A stretch of DNA of 64,000 nucleotides from Bacteroidales bacterium UBA1184. Lineage in GTDB: Bacteria > Bacteroidota > Bacteroidia > Bacteroidales > ML635J-15. The DNA is taken from contig DBYO01000048.1 of NCBI GenBank assembly GCA_002310235.1, forward strand, positions 1-64,000, written 5' to 3'. The notes below the pieces were generated by a model. The model saw only the letters and a list, made by a program, of their open reading frames with translations, was not told the DNA's origin and made no database searches. The first letter of the stretch is position 1; each line of letters starts with the position of its first letter. The translations under genes were made by a program, and so were the position numbers. Below, piece by piece: positions 43,659 through 53,014 of this stretch.

Positions 43659-44901
43659 CGAGAACATCACCACAGGAAGACAAACTATTCACGAAAAGAA
43701 AAAGAAGTTTGTCGTATGCGGAGGCGGAAGCAGTGCACATACACTAATTCCGTTACTTCAAGATTCTATATTTGATGTTTCAATATATACATCAAAACCA
43801 GATAAGTGGCAACGTGAGATTACTGTCGAACAACACGACACTAATGGAAATATTGTCCGCACAATTACAGGTGGTTTAAAGACTGCTACCGACAATCCTC
43901 AGGAAGTTATACCTACTGCCGACTACATTGTCTTATGTATGCCAGTTCACCAATACAGGGTTTGCCTTAACAATATTGCGCAGTATATTGACAAAGAGAA
44001 AACTGTTTTTGTCGGTACAATATATGGCCAAGGCGGTTTCAATTGGATGATAGACGAAATAAAGCATAAATATAAGATAAACAATATAGTAAGTTTTGCA
44101 TTCGGACTATTGCCATGGATATGTAGGATTATTGAATACGGACATATTGGAATTACATACGGACCCAAAAAGTTAAACTACGCAGCATGCAATCCAAAAT
44201 CCTATTTCAAACAGCTTAACGAAGAACTATTCGATCCAATAACATACAGATGGTTTGGTGTAGGACATACCATGCAAAGCGACAACTTCCTTTCTCTGAC
44301 CTTATCTGTTGACAACCAAATAATTCATACTTCAAGATGCTATGGACTATATAAGGTTTACGGACAAACATGGGACAAGAAAGAAGATGTGCCTATGTTT
44401 TACAAAGATTACGACCAGACATCTGCCGATTTACTTATGAATCTTGACATTGACTATTCTAAGATAAGAAAACGTATAATTGAAAAATATCCATATAAAA
44501 ATTTTGAATATATGCTTGATTATCTGGCTCTTGAACGTTTCTCATACCAGACACATAATACGGATATTATAGAATCATTTGTTAACTCACAAACGCTCAC
44601 ATCTATAGCCACACCTGTCGTTCAAAATAATTGCGGAAAGTGGGAAATAGACAGAAACCACAGATTTTTCCTGGATGATATATATTACGGCGTATGCATT
44701 GCAAAATGGATCGCTGAAAAAATGGAAATTGAAGTCCCAACAATTGACAATATTTTACATTGGGCACAACAAATTAGAAATGAAAAGATAATAGATAACG
44801 AAAACAAGCTGATGCTGGATAGTCCAGACATATATAGTGTTTATAAATCAGGAATTCCGTACTATTACGGATACAACAAATATGAAGATATAATTGATTG
44901 A
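43639..44901 (+). CDS. Opine dehydrogenase (octopine/nopaline dehydrogenase family)
   Basis: 420 residues. The N-terminal Rossmann domain has VVCGGGSSAHTL (residues 25-36). The C-terminal octopine-DH helical domain is shown by DNQIIHTSRCYGLY (His230, the catalytic-type His) and RFFLDDIYYGVCIAKWIAEK followed by VPTIDNILHWA. Members reductively condense the amino group of an amino acid with an alpha-keto acid, typically pyruvate, to an N-(carboxyalkyl) amino acid. In glycans from some enteric bacteria, carboxyethyl-lysine and -alanine occur as sugar amides. The ATG is inside the capA-like gene; an ATP-grasp gene follows directly. Confidence 0.88.
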   Translation: MTEITNSENITTGRQTIHEKKKKFVVCGGGSSAHTLIPLLQDSIFDVSIYTSKPDKWQREITVEQHDTNGNIVRTITGGLKTATDNPQEVIPTADYIVLCMPVHQYRVCLNNIAQYIDKEKTVFVGTIYGQGGFNWMIDEIKHKYKINNIVSFAFGLLPWICRIIEYGHIGITYGPKKLNYAACNPKSYFKQLNEELFDPITYRWFGVGHTMQSDNFLSLTLSVDNQIIHTSRCYGLYKVYGQTWDKKEDVPMFYKDYDQTSADLLMNLDIDYSKIRKRIIEKYPYKNFEYMLDYLALERFSYQTHNTDIIESFVNSQTLTSIATPVVQNNCGKWEIDRNHRFFLDDIYYGVCIAKWIAEKMEIEVPTIDNILHWAQQIRNEKIIDNENKLMLDSPDIYSVYKSGIPYYYGYNKYEDIID

Positions 44902-44902
44902 T

Positions 44903-45901
44903 ATGAAATTAGGAATTTTTACATCGTTCAACGGAAACCATAAGAAATTCGTAGAATCATGCAAAGAGATTGGCATAGACTACGAAATAATTGACATACT
45001 ATCGGCAGACTGGGTGGATCTTGTAAAAAAGTCTGACTGTGATGGTTTTCTATGTTCATCAACTTGCGACTCGCAAGAAAAAAAGACTATTCTCGACGAG
45101 CGATACTACTTTGTGTCAAAAGTTCTTAACAAGGCCATCTACCCCGATTTTCTCGGACTTTACATTCATGAAAGCAAGCGCAACATGGCAGCATGGCTCG
45201 ATGCGTACGGTTACCCGCACACACCGACCAAGGTTTTTACAAACAAAAACGAAGCCATGCAGTACCTGTCGCAATGTAAATATCCGATAGTAGCAAAGGC
45301 AAATCTAGGTTCTGCAGCATCAAAAGTATTGATTATCAAATCATATATGGCTGCAAAACGCTATGTTAAGAACATTTTTCCAACCAAGAGACTACCCATA
45401 CTAAACCGAGGCAAAATATATTGGCAAAAAGTGCGTAATCTCCCAGTCCCCGACCTGGCATCGCCACAAAAGGACTATGTACTTTTCCAGGAATATAAGG
45501 ATGTAGCCCATGAATGGAGAATTATAAAAATTGGAGATTCGTATTTCGGACATCAAAAATTGCTGAAAGGTCAGTTTGCAAGCGGCTCCGGATTAGTAGG
45601 TTGGGTTGACCCACCTAGAGAGCTGTTAAAGATGGTTCACGATATCTGCGACGACGGAGGCTTCTACTGCATGGACGTTGACATATTTGAAACAAAAAAT
45701 GGAGAATATTTCATCAACGAATTGCAGGCTTCTTTCGGTTCATATCTTGATTATCAGATGTGTATAGATGGCAAGCACGGACGCTACAGATATGTGGACG
45801 GTGATTTTATTTTCGAGGAAGGAGATTTCAACGTACATGGTAGTGCAAAACTGAAAGTTGAACATTTTGTAGAAATACTAAAATTAAAAAATAACAACTA
45901 A
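44903..45901 (+). CDS. ATP-grasp ligase of the polysaccharide locus
   Basis: 332 residues. An ATP-grasp fold is indicated by KYPIVAKANLGSAASKVLIIKS (lysine-glycine loop; Lys near 126), the acidic YVLFQEYKDVAHEWRIIKIG strand and CMDVDIFETKNGEYFINELQ (Asp, Glu and Asn for Mg-ATP). The family forms carboxylate-amine bonds through an acyl phosphate. Next to an opine dehydrogenase it could link the opine to an amino sugar, but the substrates are not shown by sequence. ATG 44903 is taken instead of TTG 44894. The next start codon immediately follows its stop (45899-45901 overlap). Confidence 0.85.
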   Translation: MKLGIFTSFNGNHKKFVESCKEIGIDYEIIDILSADWVDLVKKSDCDGFLCSSTCDSQEKKTILDERYYFVSKVLNKAIYPDFLGLYIHESKRNMAAWLDAYGYPHTPTKVFTNKNEAMQYLSQCKYPIVAKANLGSAASKVLIIKSYMAAKRYVKNIFPTKRLPILNRGKIYWQKVRNLPVPDLASPQKDYVLFQEYKDVAHEWRIIKIGDSYFGHQKLLKGQFASGSGLVGWVDPPRELLKMVHDICDDGGFYCMDVDIFETKNGEYFINELQASFGSYLDYQMCIDGKHGRYRYVDGDFIFEEGDFNVHGSAKLKVEHFVEILKLKNNN

Positions 45902-47070
45902 TGCTTCTACAAAAAGACAAAATAGCACTAAGTGTAAAATATGTATCAGTAGCCTGCTTAATGCTCTATATGCTACAAGGAGTACTGTACCCTACCTCTT
46001 TGTTTTTAGCTAAAATTTTTCTTGCTGTATATTTTGCCATTGGTGTTTTTTGTATGACCGAAATTTTATTTTCTGGAACAAAACAAGCTTTGATTTACAC
46101 CTCATTGGCATTTGTATTAGCCAATATTGCATACTTTGGATTTTCTGATGGTATTGAAATTTCTACATTCTATAATATTGATCCACAAAGTCCAATCAAG
46201 CAGACTATTTTTATATTCCTTACTCTGCTCATATTTTTCTATATTTCAAAAAATGAGCTAATTGACGGAAAATTACTAATCACTATATATGTTTTCTGGT
46301 TTAGCATTGGTGTCATAAACTTTTATTCATTGTCACCATTCTGTCCTGTACTAGATAAGGAAGTTAACAGTTCCGGCTACTTTTTTGTAAACATTTTGCC
46401 ATTGCTTTTGTTTTTCAAAAAGAAACACATTGCTATTATTATGTTTATAATCAGCAGCATAATAGTTATCTCATCGCTGAAACGAGGAGCCATACTGATA
46501 CTTGTCGCTTTCATGGCATATATGATTTTCATTTGGACAAGAGACTCTAAGTATTCGACCATACAGAAATTTTCAATTTTTATGTTATGTGCAATTGTTT
46601 GCGTATCACTTGCAATACCAGTTTATTATAGTAGCGCAGCAATGCAAGAACGAGTATCAATGACATTAAGCGGCTATTCAAGCGGTCGTGACCTTATTTA
46701 CCAGCAATTGTGGGATAATTGGACAAACGGAGAATCATTGACAAACAGTTTGTTCGGATACGGCTATGCATACACACCAATAGTTACATGCGGACGATAC
46801 GCCCACAACGACTGGCTTGAACTACTCACAAATATGGGATTATTTGGTGTTGGTCTGTACTTGATCTTTATTATTCAGATTGTTGTTTTGGCAATCGGTA
46901 ACAAATCCGACAGCATCGAACGAAGGCTAATAGTTTCCGTTCTGATAATCATGGTTGTGAAATCGGTATTTTCGATGTGCTACGACGACAAAGGCACAAT
47001 ACCTCTGATGATAATACTCGGCTATGTCGCAGGCAAAAAAGAACTTCAACAAACGACTGACAGCCTATGA
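45901..47070 (+). CDS. Wzy-like polysaccharide polymerase
   Basis: 389 residues with about eleven membrane helices and one larger periplasmic loop (about 240-300) that contains SGYSSGRDLIYQQLWDNW and YGYAYTPIVTCGRYAHNDWLELLTNMG; the latter H-N-D-W motif is typical of O-antigen ligase/polymerase proteins. It would polymerise repeat units flipped by Wzx. Starts at the base overlapping the ATP-grasp stop and overlaps the glycosyltransferase by 4 bp. Confidence 0.85.
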   Translation: MLLQKDKIALSVKYVSVACLMLYMLQGVLYPTSLFLAKIFLAVYFAIGVFCMTEILFSGTKQALIYTSLAFVLANIAYFGFSDGIEISTFYNIDPQSPIKQTIFIFLTLLIFFYISKNELIDGKLLITIYVFWFSIGVINFYSLSPFCPVLDKEVNSSGYFFVNILPLLLFFKKKHIAIIMFIISSIIVISSLKRGAILILVAFMAYMIFIWTRDSKYSTIQKFSIFMLCAIVCVSLAIPVYYSSAAMQERVSMTLSGYSSGRDLIYQQLWDNWTNGESLTNSLFGYGYAYTPIVTCGRYAHNDWLELLTNMGLFGVGLYLIFIIQIVVLAIGNKSDSIERRLIVSVLIIMVVKSVFSMCYDDKGTIPLMIILGYVAGKKELQQTTDSL

Positions 47071-48110
47071 AAATAATATTTGTAATACCATCGATGAAAT
47101 GCGGCGGAGCCGAACGCGTTGCCACGACATTTGCAAAATGTCTGTCGGAACACGAAGTGAAGTTTGTGAACCTTGGCTCCCCTGACGGTGAACTTACCAA
47201 TTGGATTGAACCATATTTTCCTATCATATCTCTCAAATGTAACCGAAGCATTTCTGCATTTTTTCCACTCAAAAAACTGATAAAGAAAGAAAAGCCAGAC
47301 TTCTTATTCTCTACTCACATACATGTGGCTGTTGTATTGATGCTGATGGGAAAGTCTATTGCTAAGAAACTGATTGCCAGGATCCCGACAATGCCTTCAA
47401 ACAAATTGTACAAAGGATTGAGAATTAGGATAATGGAATCATTAGAGCGCAAACTTTTCCGTAATGCTCATACAATAATCGCACAAACAGATGCCATGAA
47501 GCAGGAAATATGCAAAATACTGAAAGTCGATGAAAACAAGGTAATTACCATACACAATCCAATTGATACCGAACTCATCGACCAACAGATAAGCAAAGCT
47601 TCCAATCCATTCGAACAAAACACTACAAACTATCTGTCTGTAGGAAATATTTCTCCTGCAAAGGGCTATGATACGCTAATATCAGCATTCAAAACCATTT
47701 TGGAGAAAGACGGCAATGCGCAACTATACATTCTTGGTCGTACCGATAGCGAATATGCACAGCAAATCGTAGCTATAGCCGAAGGATGTCCAAACATTCA
47801 TTTTGAAGGTTTCCGCGACAATCCATACCTATATATGAAATATTGCTCGGCTTTTGTACTGCCGTCAAGAATGGAAGGTCTGCCAAATGTTGTACTCGAA
47901 GCTATGTATCTTGACAAGCCTGTCGCTGCAACCACTTGTGTTCCAATAATTGACAATTTAATTAAAGACGGCATAAACGGCTACAAAGTAAAGCCTGACG
48001 ATGCCAATTCATTAGCCCAGGCAATGCAAAAAGCGGCGAAACTGACAAACGTTCACAACGAACGCCACGACAGCAGCGAAAAAATAAAACAAATATTCAA
48101 CCGAAAATGA
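47067..48110 (+). CDS. Glycosyltransferase family 4 (GT-B fold)
   Basis: 347 residues. N-terminal IIFVIPSMKCGGAERVA is the classic GT4 opening; the C-terminal half shows YLSVGNISPAKGYDTLI and the nucleotide-sugar motif FVLPSRMEGLPNVVLEAM with E-x7-E, then PVAATTCVP. It transfers a sugar from an activated donor while building the repeat unit in the cytosol. The sugar is not predictable. Overlaps both neighbours by 4 bp. Confidence 0.93.
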   Translation: MKIIFVIPSMKCGGAERVATTFAKCLSEHEVKFVNLGSPDGELTNWIEPYFPIISLKCNRSISAFFPLKKLIKKEKPDFLFSTHIHVAVVLMLMGKSIAKKLIARIPTMPSNKLYKGLRIRIMESLERKLFRNAHTIIAQTDAMKQEICKILKVDENKVITIHNPIDTELIDQQISKASNPFEQNTTNYLSVGNISPAKGYDTLISAFKTILEKDGNAQLYILGRTDSEYAQQIVAIAEGCPNIHFEGFRDNPYLYMKYCSAFVLPSRMEGLPNVVLEAMYLDKPVAATTCVPIIDNLIKDGINGYKVKPDDANSLAQAMQKAAKLTNVHNERHDSSEKIKQIFNRK

Positions 48111-49303
48111 AAGACATCTACATTTTTACAAACTCGTATCCATATATAAAATCTGTCGAGGTGTTTATCGAGGAAGAAATAAACATCGCGACAAAAATGG
48201 GATGTCATATATTCATTATTCCGACAAACAAGGACAAATTTATTCGTTCCACCCCTGAAAACGTAAAAGTTCTCCCCAGTCTTACCGACTGTGGCATATT
48301 GCACAAAGTTCTCACATTCATATCAATGCCATTCTATGGAAATTTTTGGAGAATGTTGGCCGGTGCAGGTCTGTCGAAACGCATTGCTCAAGGCATCAAG
48401 TATTTTTTTGGCGCTTGCCTGACAAAAAACTACATACAAAAAAACATCAAATCTCCATCAATACTATACAGCTACTGGTTCTCGTATTCGGCTTTGGGAA
48501 TGGCAATGGCACGAAATGCCAACGAATCACTAAGTAACTGCACAATGGTTAGTCGCGGACATGGTTACGACGTATTTGCCGAACAGAGAAACATCTATAT
48601 ACCAAACCGAGAATTCACATTGTCGAACCTTGACATGATTTTTCCCGTTTCCGATACAGGAACAACCTATCTATCAAATCTTTATCCACAATATTCAGAC
48701 AAAATAAAAACAAAACGATTAGGTATAAAAGCAATAAAACCATGCTTAAACGAAAATACTGAAGAGATTTCGTTTGTATCGTGTTCGTCTATGATCGAAC
48801 TGAAACGTGTCGGTTTGATTTTTTCAATGATTTGTAAATATGCACAAAATCATGGCAATCAAAAATTTTCGTGGACACATTATGGCGACGGACCAGCATT
48901 CGTCGAAGTAAACCGAATGAGCCCAATGGCACCACAAAATCTTGATGTTCGCTTAAATGGGTTTACCCCAATTAGCGAAATACGCAAGGCTTATTCGGAA
49001 ACAGGATTCGACATTTTTGTAAATCTAAGTACAACCGAGGGCATTCCCGTATCGATAATGGAAGCTATAAGTGCTGGAATTCCGGCAATTGCGACAAACG
49101 TAGGTGGCAACTGCGAAGTAGTATGCGCACAAACAGGTGCGTTAGTACCAGCCGATGTGGAATACAAAAATTTCGAAGCAGCCGTAGATCATATTATTGC
49201 AAATCTGCCAAAACTAAGGAAATCAGCCGTTAAATATTTCATTGAGCATTACGAAGCAGAAAAGAACTATACTGATTTCTACACTCAAATACAGCTAAAG
49301 TAA
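48107..49303 (+). CDS. Glycosyltransferase family 4 (GT-B fold), divergent
   Basis: 398 residues. Its N-terminus MKDIYIFTNSYPYIKSVEVF resembles family-4 members of surface glycan loci; the C-terminal domain has FVSCSSMIELKRVGLIF, VRLNGFTPISEIRKAY and VNLSTTEGIPVSIMEAISAGIPAIAT with the donor-binding Glu pair. Two glycosyltransferases imply a short repeat unit, or further enzymes elsewhere. It is the last gene of the locus and converges with the helicase gene (2-nt gap), with no terminator between them visible. Confidence 0.9.
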   Translation: MKDIYIFTNSYPYIKSVEVFIEEEINIATKMGCHIFIIPTNKDKFIRSTPENVKVLPSLTDCGILHKVLTFISMPFYGNFWRMLAGAGLSKRIAQGIKYFFGACLTKNYIQKNIKSPSILYSYWFSYSALGMAMARNANESLSNCTMVSRGHGYDVFAEQRNIYIPNREFTLSNLDMIFPVSDTGTTYLSNLYPQYSDKIKTKRLGIKAIKPCLNENTEEISFVSCSSMIELKRVGLIFSMICKYAQNHGNQKFSWTHYGDGPAFVEVNRMSPMAPQNLDVRLNGFTPISEIRKAYSETGFDIFVNLSTTEGIPVSIMEAISAGIPAIATNVGGNCEVVCAQTGALVPADVEYKNFEAAVDHIIANLPKLRKSAVKYFIEHYEAEKNYTDFYTQIQLK

Positions 49304-49305
49304 GA

Positions 49306-50739
49306 TTATTCTGATTCAAGGAATTCCTTATCAAAATTTACCAAATACAACTTTTCTGTTGCCCTTGTGATAGCAGTATATAGCCAGCGCAAGAACTCGA
49401 ATTTACCCTCTTCTGTTATTTCCTCCTTGTTTATCCAACCATGGTCAATAAATACCGACTTCCATTGACCACCTTGCGACTTGTGACAAGTCATAGCATA
49501 GGCGTATTTTATCTGCAAAGCATTGTAATACGGGTCATTGAGCATCGCTTCATGACGTTTCTTTGTATCGGTAATGTCTTCGTAGTCGATTTCAAGTTGT
49601 TGCCACAAATCCTTGTAATAGTCGCCCGACATGCCAGCCGAATCAATCGACAATGTGTCGAGCAAAGCCTTCACCGCTATCTCAAGATCAGGGGAATCGA
49701 CGAATCTTACATCAAGGTCAACATAGCGATGCCCGTATAGTTCATAATGGCGTTTAACTTTTAAGACTTCTAGCATATCACCGTTGGCGATAAAATCTAT
49801 TTCGGCATTTTCGGGTAACCAAGAATAATTGTTTTTGACAACCATGAGCAAATCACCATACGACAATTCCTCTTCTCGCCATAGTATGCGATTACGAATT
49901 CCCATGTTGTATTTGTTTGCATACTTGTTGGTCTTGCAAATGATTCGGGTTTCGTCGTTTCCATAACGCGAATACGAGTTTTCGATTTCTTCAATTAGCT
50001 CGGCGCCTGTTATGGAATGAATTTCGGGGAAACCAGTAGTCTTAATCTGTGGAAATTCTATGTTTTTGTCGGACATCATCTTACGCAACATGGTAGCGTT
50101 GTATAGAATACCAGAATCGGCATCCTGTCTTACCACTTCCGACAATTCGCACGAATACACTTTCATCCCATACGCCTGCAGATATGCTTCGTCAAGAGCA
50201 GGACTCAAGGCTGTACCAATTGGAGGGAGTTGCGCCGAATCGCCAAGAAGAATCACACGACAGTTGTTGTCGTTGAAAACGTATGCAAACAAATCATCGA
50301 GAAGCCGACCGCTACCGAATCCGCTGTCGGTTGCTTGATTGTTGCCAATCATCGACGCTTCATCAACAATAAATACCGTATTTTTGTAGCTGTTGAAATT
50401 CAACGAAAAAGAACTTGATGGATCGGAAGTCGATTTCTTTCTATAAATGCATTTATGAATTGTTGAAGCTCGGTGTCCAGAATAATTTGACAACACTTTT
50501 GCCGCTCTACCAGTAGGTGCCAACAGCACCGTATTTATTTTTAATTGCTCTAGAAGCCTTATGAATGCGCTTATCAAAGTCGTTTTTCCTGTACCGGCAT
50601 AACCTTTGAGAAGAAAAGTACATAATTTTTCACGGTCGCCCATAAACGAATACAACATATCTACCGCTTGTAACTGCCCCTGTGTCAGTTCGCAATTCAT
50701 TAATAGGCATAGTCCGTTTCGAAACTCTTCACGTGTCAT
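49306..50739 (-). CDS. RecD-like / Dda-type AAA helicase
   Basis: 477 residues. Superfamily 1 helicase: Walker A LKGYAGTGKTTLISAF near residue 47, APTGRAAKVLS (Ia), Walker B VFIVDEASMIGN, the RVILLGDSAQLPPIG motif III, and the C-terminal UvrD_C_2 region AYAMTCHKSQGGQWKSVFI and WLYTAITRATEKLYLV. It lacks the N-terminal domain of full RecD, so it is a stand-alone 5'-3' helicase type common in Bacteroidota. No RecB/RecC is nearby. Its function is probably in DNA repair. Confidence 0.9.
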   Translation of the reverse strand: MTREEFRNGLCLLMNCELTQGQLQAVDMLYSFMGDREKLCTFLLKGYAGTGKTTLISAFIRLLEQLKINTVLLAPTGRAAKVLSNYSGHRASTIHKCIYRKKSTSDPSSSFSLNFNSYKNTVFIVDEASMIGNNQATDSGFGSGRLLDDLFAYVFNDNNCRVILLGDSAQLPPIGTALSPALDEAYLQAYGMKVYSCELSEVVRQDADSGILYNATMLRKMMSDKNIEFPQIKTTGFPEIHSITGAELIEEIENSYSRYGNDETRIICKTNKYANKYNMGIRNRILWREEELSYGDLLMVVKNNYSWLPENAEIDFIANGDMLEVLKVKRHYELYGHRYVDLDVRFVDSPDLEIAVKALLDTLSIDSAGMSGDYYKDLWQQLEIDYEDITDTKKRHEAMLNDPYYNALQIKYAYAMTCHKSQGGQWKSVFIDHGWINKEEITEEGKFEFLRWLYTAITRATEKLYLVNFDKEFLESE

Positions 50740-50754
50740 CTAAATTTTTTATTA

Positions 50755-50788
50755 TTTGCTTGCGGTATCAAAAAAAATTCTAACTTTG
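50755..50788 (+). promoter_or_regulatory. Promoter of the DUF3822-rsmD operon
   Basis: TAACTTTG (50781-50788) is an exact -7 box, 29 nt upstream of the first ATG; TTTG at 50755-50758 lies 22 nt away, or TTG at 50760-50762 at 18 nt. Confidence 0.6.
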
Positions 50789-50817
50789 CGACTGCAAAAT
50801 TAAACTTAAATTTAATA

Positions 50818-51642
50818 ATGGAAAAGGTAATTCGAATAGTCGTATCAGTCCTTCTGTTAGGACTTGTTGCATTTTTGACCTACAAAATTGTTGATGGCAT
50901 TAAAACGCCAATCGAATATGAAGAGCAGAGAATCGCAAGATTCAAAACTACTGTAGAACAGCTTATTGCCATACGTACTGCAGAAGTAGCATTCAAAGAA
51001 AACGTTCTCTCCCCCGTATATACCAAAGACTCAGTAAAGGGTGGAAAGAAAGTTGTTAAGGAAATATTGAACGGAAAAGACACAGTATATCTGAAGAGCA
51101 AAGTTCCAGCATACGAACACTTGTACACTCCATCGTTCGACGAATTGATTAATTTCATCAACACAGGAACGTTGAAGGTAGTAAGAGCAATCGGAACTCT
51201 TACCGATGAACAATTGAAAGCTGGTATGACCGAAAAGAAAGCCCTTGCTATAGTTGAAAAGGCTAAGAAAACCGGCGACTGGAAAGAAGCCGAAGAAAAC
51301 GGTCTTAAGAACTTCAGACGTGATACCACTTTGGTTTCTGTAAAGGATTCTTTATTCAAGCACCTTGAATATCCAGTAGAAGAAATAAGATACACCAGAG
51401 TTGGTAGAAAGGTAGAATACAAACTCGACACTGCAACCGTAATGACTGGTTCGGGTGTTGCTGTAAAAGTTTTCCAGTGCTATGCTTTGTACGACGATCT
51501 GCTTGATGGTCTCAACAGACAGTTGACAGTAAACTACAAAGACAAAATCAAAGATTCTTGTCTGAGAGTAGGTAAGCTCGACGAAGCTAACAACAATGCT
51601 GGTAACTGGGATGCAACCTTGGAAAAGAAAAAACAAGAGTAA
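50818..51642 (+). CDS. Membrane-anchored protein of unknown function
   Basis: 274 residues with one N-terminal membrane helix (about 4-26: RIVVSVLLLGLVAFLTYKI), then a periplasmic or surface part that is Lys/Glu-rich and mostly helical (FKTTVEQLIAIRTAEVAFKE...), with beta strands near LDTATVMTGSGVAVKVFQ. This helix-then-coil layout is like PilO-type proteins, an analogy based only on layout. It is followed 2 nt later by DUF3822, in a set that recurs with rsmD in Bacteroidota. Confidence 0.78.
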   Translation: MEKVIRIVVSVLLLGLVAFLTYKIVDGIKTPIEYEEQRIARFKTTVEQLIAIRTAEVAFKENVLSPVYTKDSVKGGKKVVKEILNGKDTVYLKSKVPAYEHLYTPSFDELINFINTGTLKVVRAIGTLTDEQLKAGMTEKKALAIVEKAKKTGDWKEAEENGLKNFRRDTTLVSVKDSLFKHLEYPVEEIRYTRVGRKVEYKLDTATVMTGSGVAVKVFQCYALYDDLLDGLNRQLTVNYKDKIKDSCLRVGKLDEANNNAGNWDATLEKKKQE

Positions 51643-51644
51643 CA

Positions 51645-52475
51645 ATGAAATCTGTCCGCATCAAGGGCGACATTGATTTGCTCTCAAAAAATAGTTTGTC
51701 CATCTTGATAACACAAGATGGACTTTCTTATTCTATATACGACAAAATCGACAAAAAGATACAGACTCTTGTTTCGATGCAGTTCGAGGCAAACAAAACC
51801 AATGAGATACGCCAATTTGTTGAAACAGAAGGTCTGAAAGACAGCCTGTTCGAAAACGTAAACATCGTTTATGCTACAAAAAACACCACAATTGTTCCCG
51901 ATGCCATATTCGATGAAAATTCGGCAAGAAACATATACGCTCTCAACAAGAGAATTTCTCCAGACGAAGAAATAAAATATTCGAAACTTCCAAAATCGCA
52001 GACTGTTATATTATTTGCAGTAAAAAAAGAGATTGCCGCCATACTTGACGAACTATTTCCTCGCTACAATATGTTTCCACAGTCATATCCACTAATCGAA
52101 ACAGGTCTTACAAAAACAAAAATAAGCGAGAAACCAAACCGCCAGAGAATGATGGTTCAGGTATTCGAGGATTTCTTCGAAACTCTAGTCATCGACAAAG
52201 GACAAATTGTAAACTACAACACATACGCATACAAGACATCAAACGACATACTTTATTTTATAATCAATACGTTCGAACAGCTTGGCTTGTCGCAGGAAGA
52301 ATGCGAAATATCATTTTCCGGATTCATTGAACAAGACGACTTAGCCGTGATGCATCTAAAGAAATTCGTCAGAACAGTTTATTTTGAATCGATAAACAGC
52401 GACTACAAATACTTCTACAAATTCCAGGAATTTTCGCCTCACTATTTCTACAATTTCCTAAGCATAAACCAATGA
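51645..52475 (+). CDS. DUF3822 family protein
   Basis: 276 residues. The opening DIDLLSKNSLSILITQDGLSY is the family's characteristic beginning, and the middle VIDKGQIVNYNTYAYKTSNDILYFI resembles the RNase H/actin-like subdomain of PilM proteins. No signal peptide, so cytosolic. Function unknown. Its stop overlaps the rsmD start by 4 bp, so the two are co-translated. Confidence 0.85.
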   Translation: MKSVRIKGDIDLLSKNSLSILITQDGLSYSIYDKIDKKIQTLVSMQFEANKTNEIRQFVETEGLKDSLFENVNIVYATKNTTIVPDAIFDENSARNIYALNKRISPDEEIKYSKLPKSQTVILFAVKKEIAAILDELFPRYNMFPQSYPLIETGLTKTKISEKPNRQRMMVQVFEDFFETLVIDKGQIVNYNTYAYKTSNDILYFIINTFEQLGLSQEECEISFSGFIEQDDLAVMHLKKFVRTVYFESINSDYKYFYKFQEFSPHYFYNFLSINQ

Positions 52476-53011
52476 GAATAATCGGAGGCAAATACAGAGG
52501 CAAGAATTTTAATCCTCCGGCGAATTTCAAGGCACGACCGACAACCGACTTCGCCAAGGAAGCTCTTTTCAATATCCTGAATAACGATTTCAACTTTGAG
52601 AACATTGATGTACTTGATCTTTTTAGTGGCACAGGTAGCATTTCGTACGAGTTTGCCAGCCGTGGAGTGAAATCGTTGATCGCAGTAGAAAGCAATGTAA
52701 AACACGCTACTTATATCGAAAAGAATTTCAAAGAGCTAGGTTTTGCTCAAGCAACAATATACAAGTCGGATGTCTTCCGTTATTTGGACACTTGCACAAA
52801 AAAATTCGACGTGATATTCGCCGACCCTCCATACGCACTCGAAAATATTGAGGAGATTTACCATTCGGTGTTTAGAAACAATTTACTTTCCGACACCTCA
52901 TATCTCATTATAGAACATGGTGAAACTAACGATTTTTCGACTTATCCCCACTTTGTATCAATGAAAAAGTACGGAAGCGTGCATTTCAGCATTTTCGACC
53001 CTACTAAGTAA
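52472..53011 (+). CDS. rsmD: 16S rRNA guanine-N2-methyltransferase RsmD
   Basis: 179 residues. It methylates G966 of 16S rRNA. Family N-terminus MRIIGGKYRGKNFNPPA, the RPTTDFAKEALFNIL motif, SAM-binding DVLDLFSGTGSISYEFASRG and the catalytic DPPY (FADPPYAL) are all present. Overlaps DUF3822 and converges with DUF456 4 nt downstream. Confidence 0.95.
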   Translation: MRIIGGKYRGKNFNPPANFKARPTTDFAKEALFNILNNDFNFENIDVLDLFSGTGSISYEFASRGVKSLIAVESNVKHATYIEKNFKELGFAQATIYKSDVFRYLDTCTKKFDVIFADPPYALENIEEIYHSVFRNNLLSDTSYLIIEHGETNDFSTYPHFVSMKKYGSVHFSIFDPTK

Positions 53012-53014
53012 GGC

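Noticed and set aside
49306..50739. Helicase of a mobile element or RecBCD complex
   Set aside because: No recB/recC or mobility genes nearby; stand-alone RecD-like helicases are normal in Bacteroidota.
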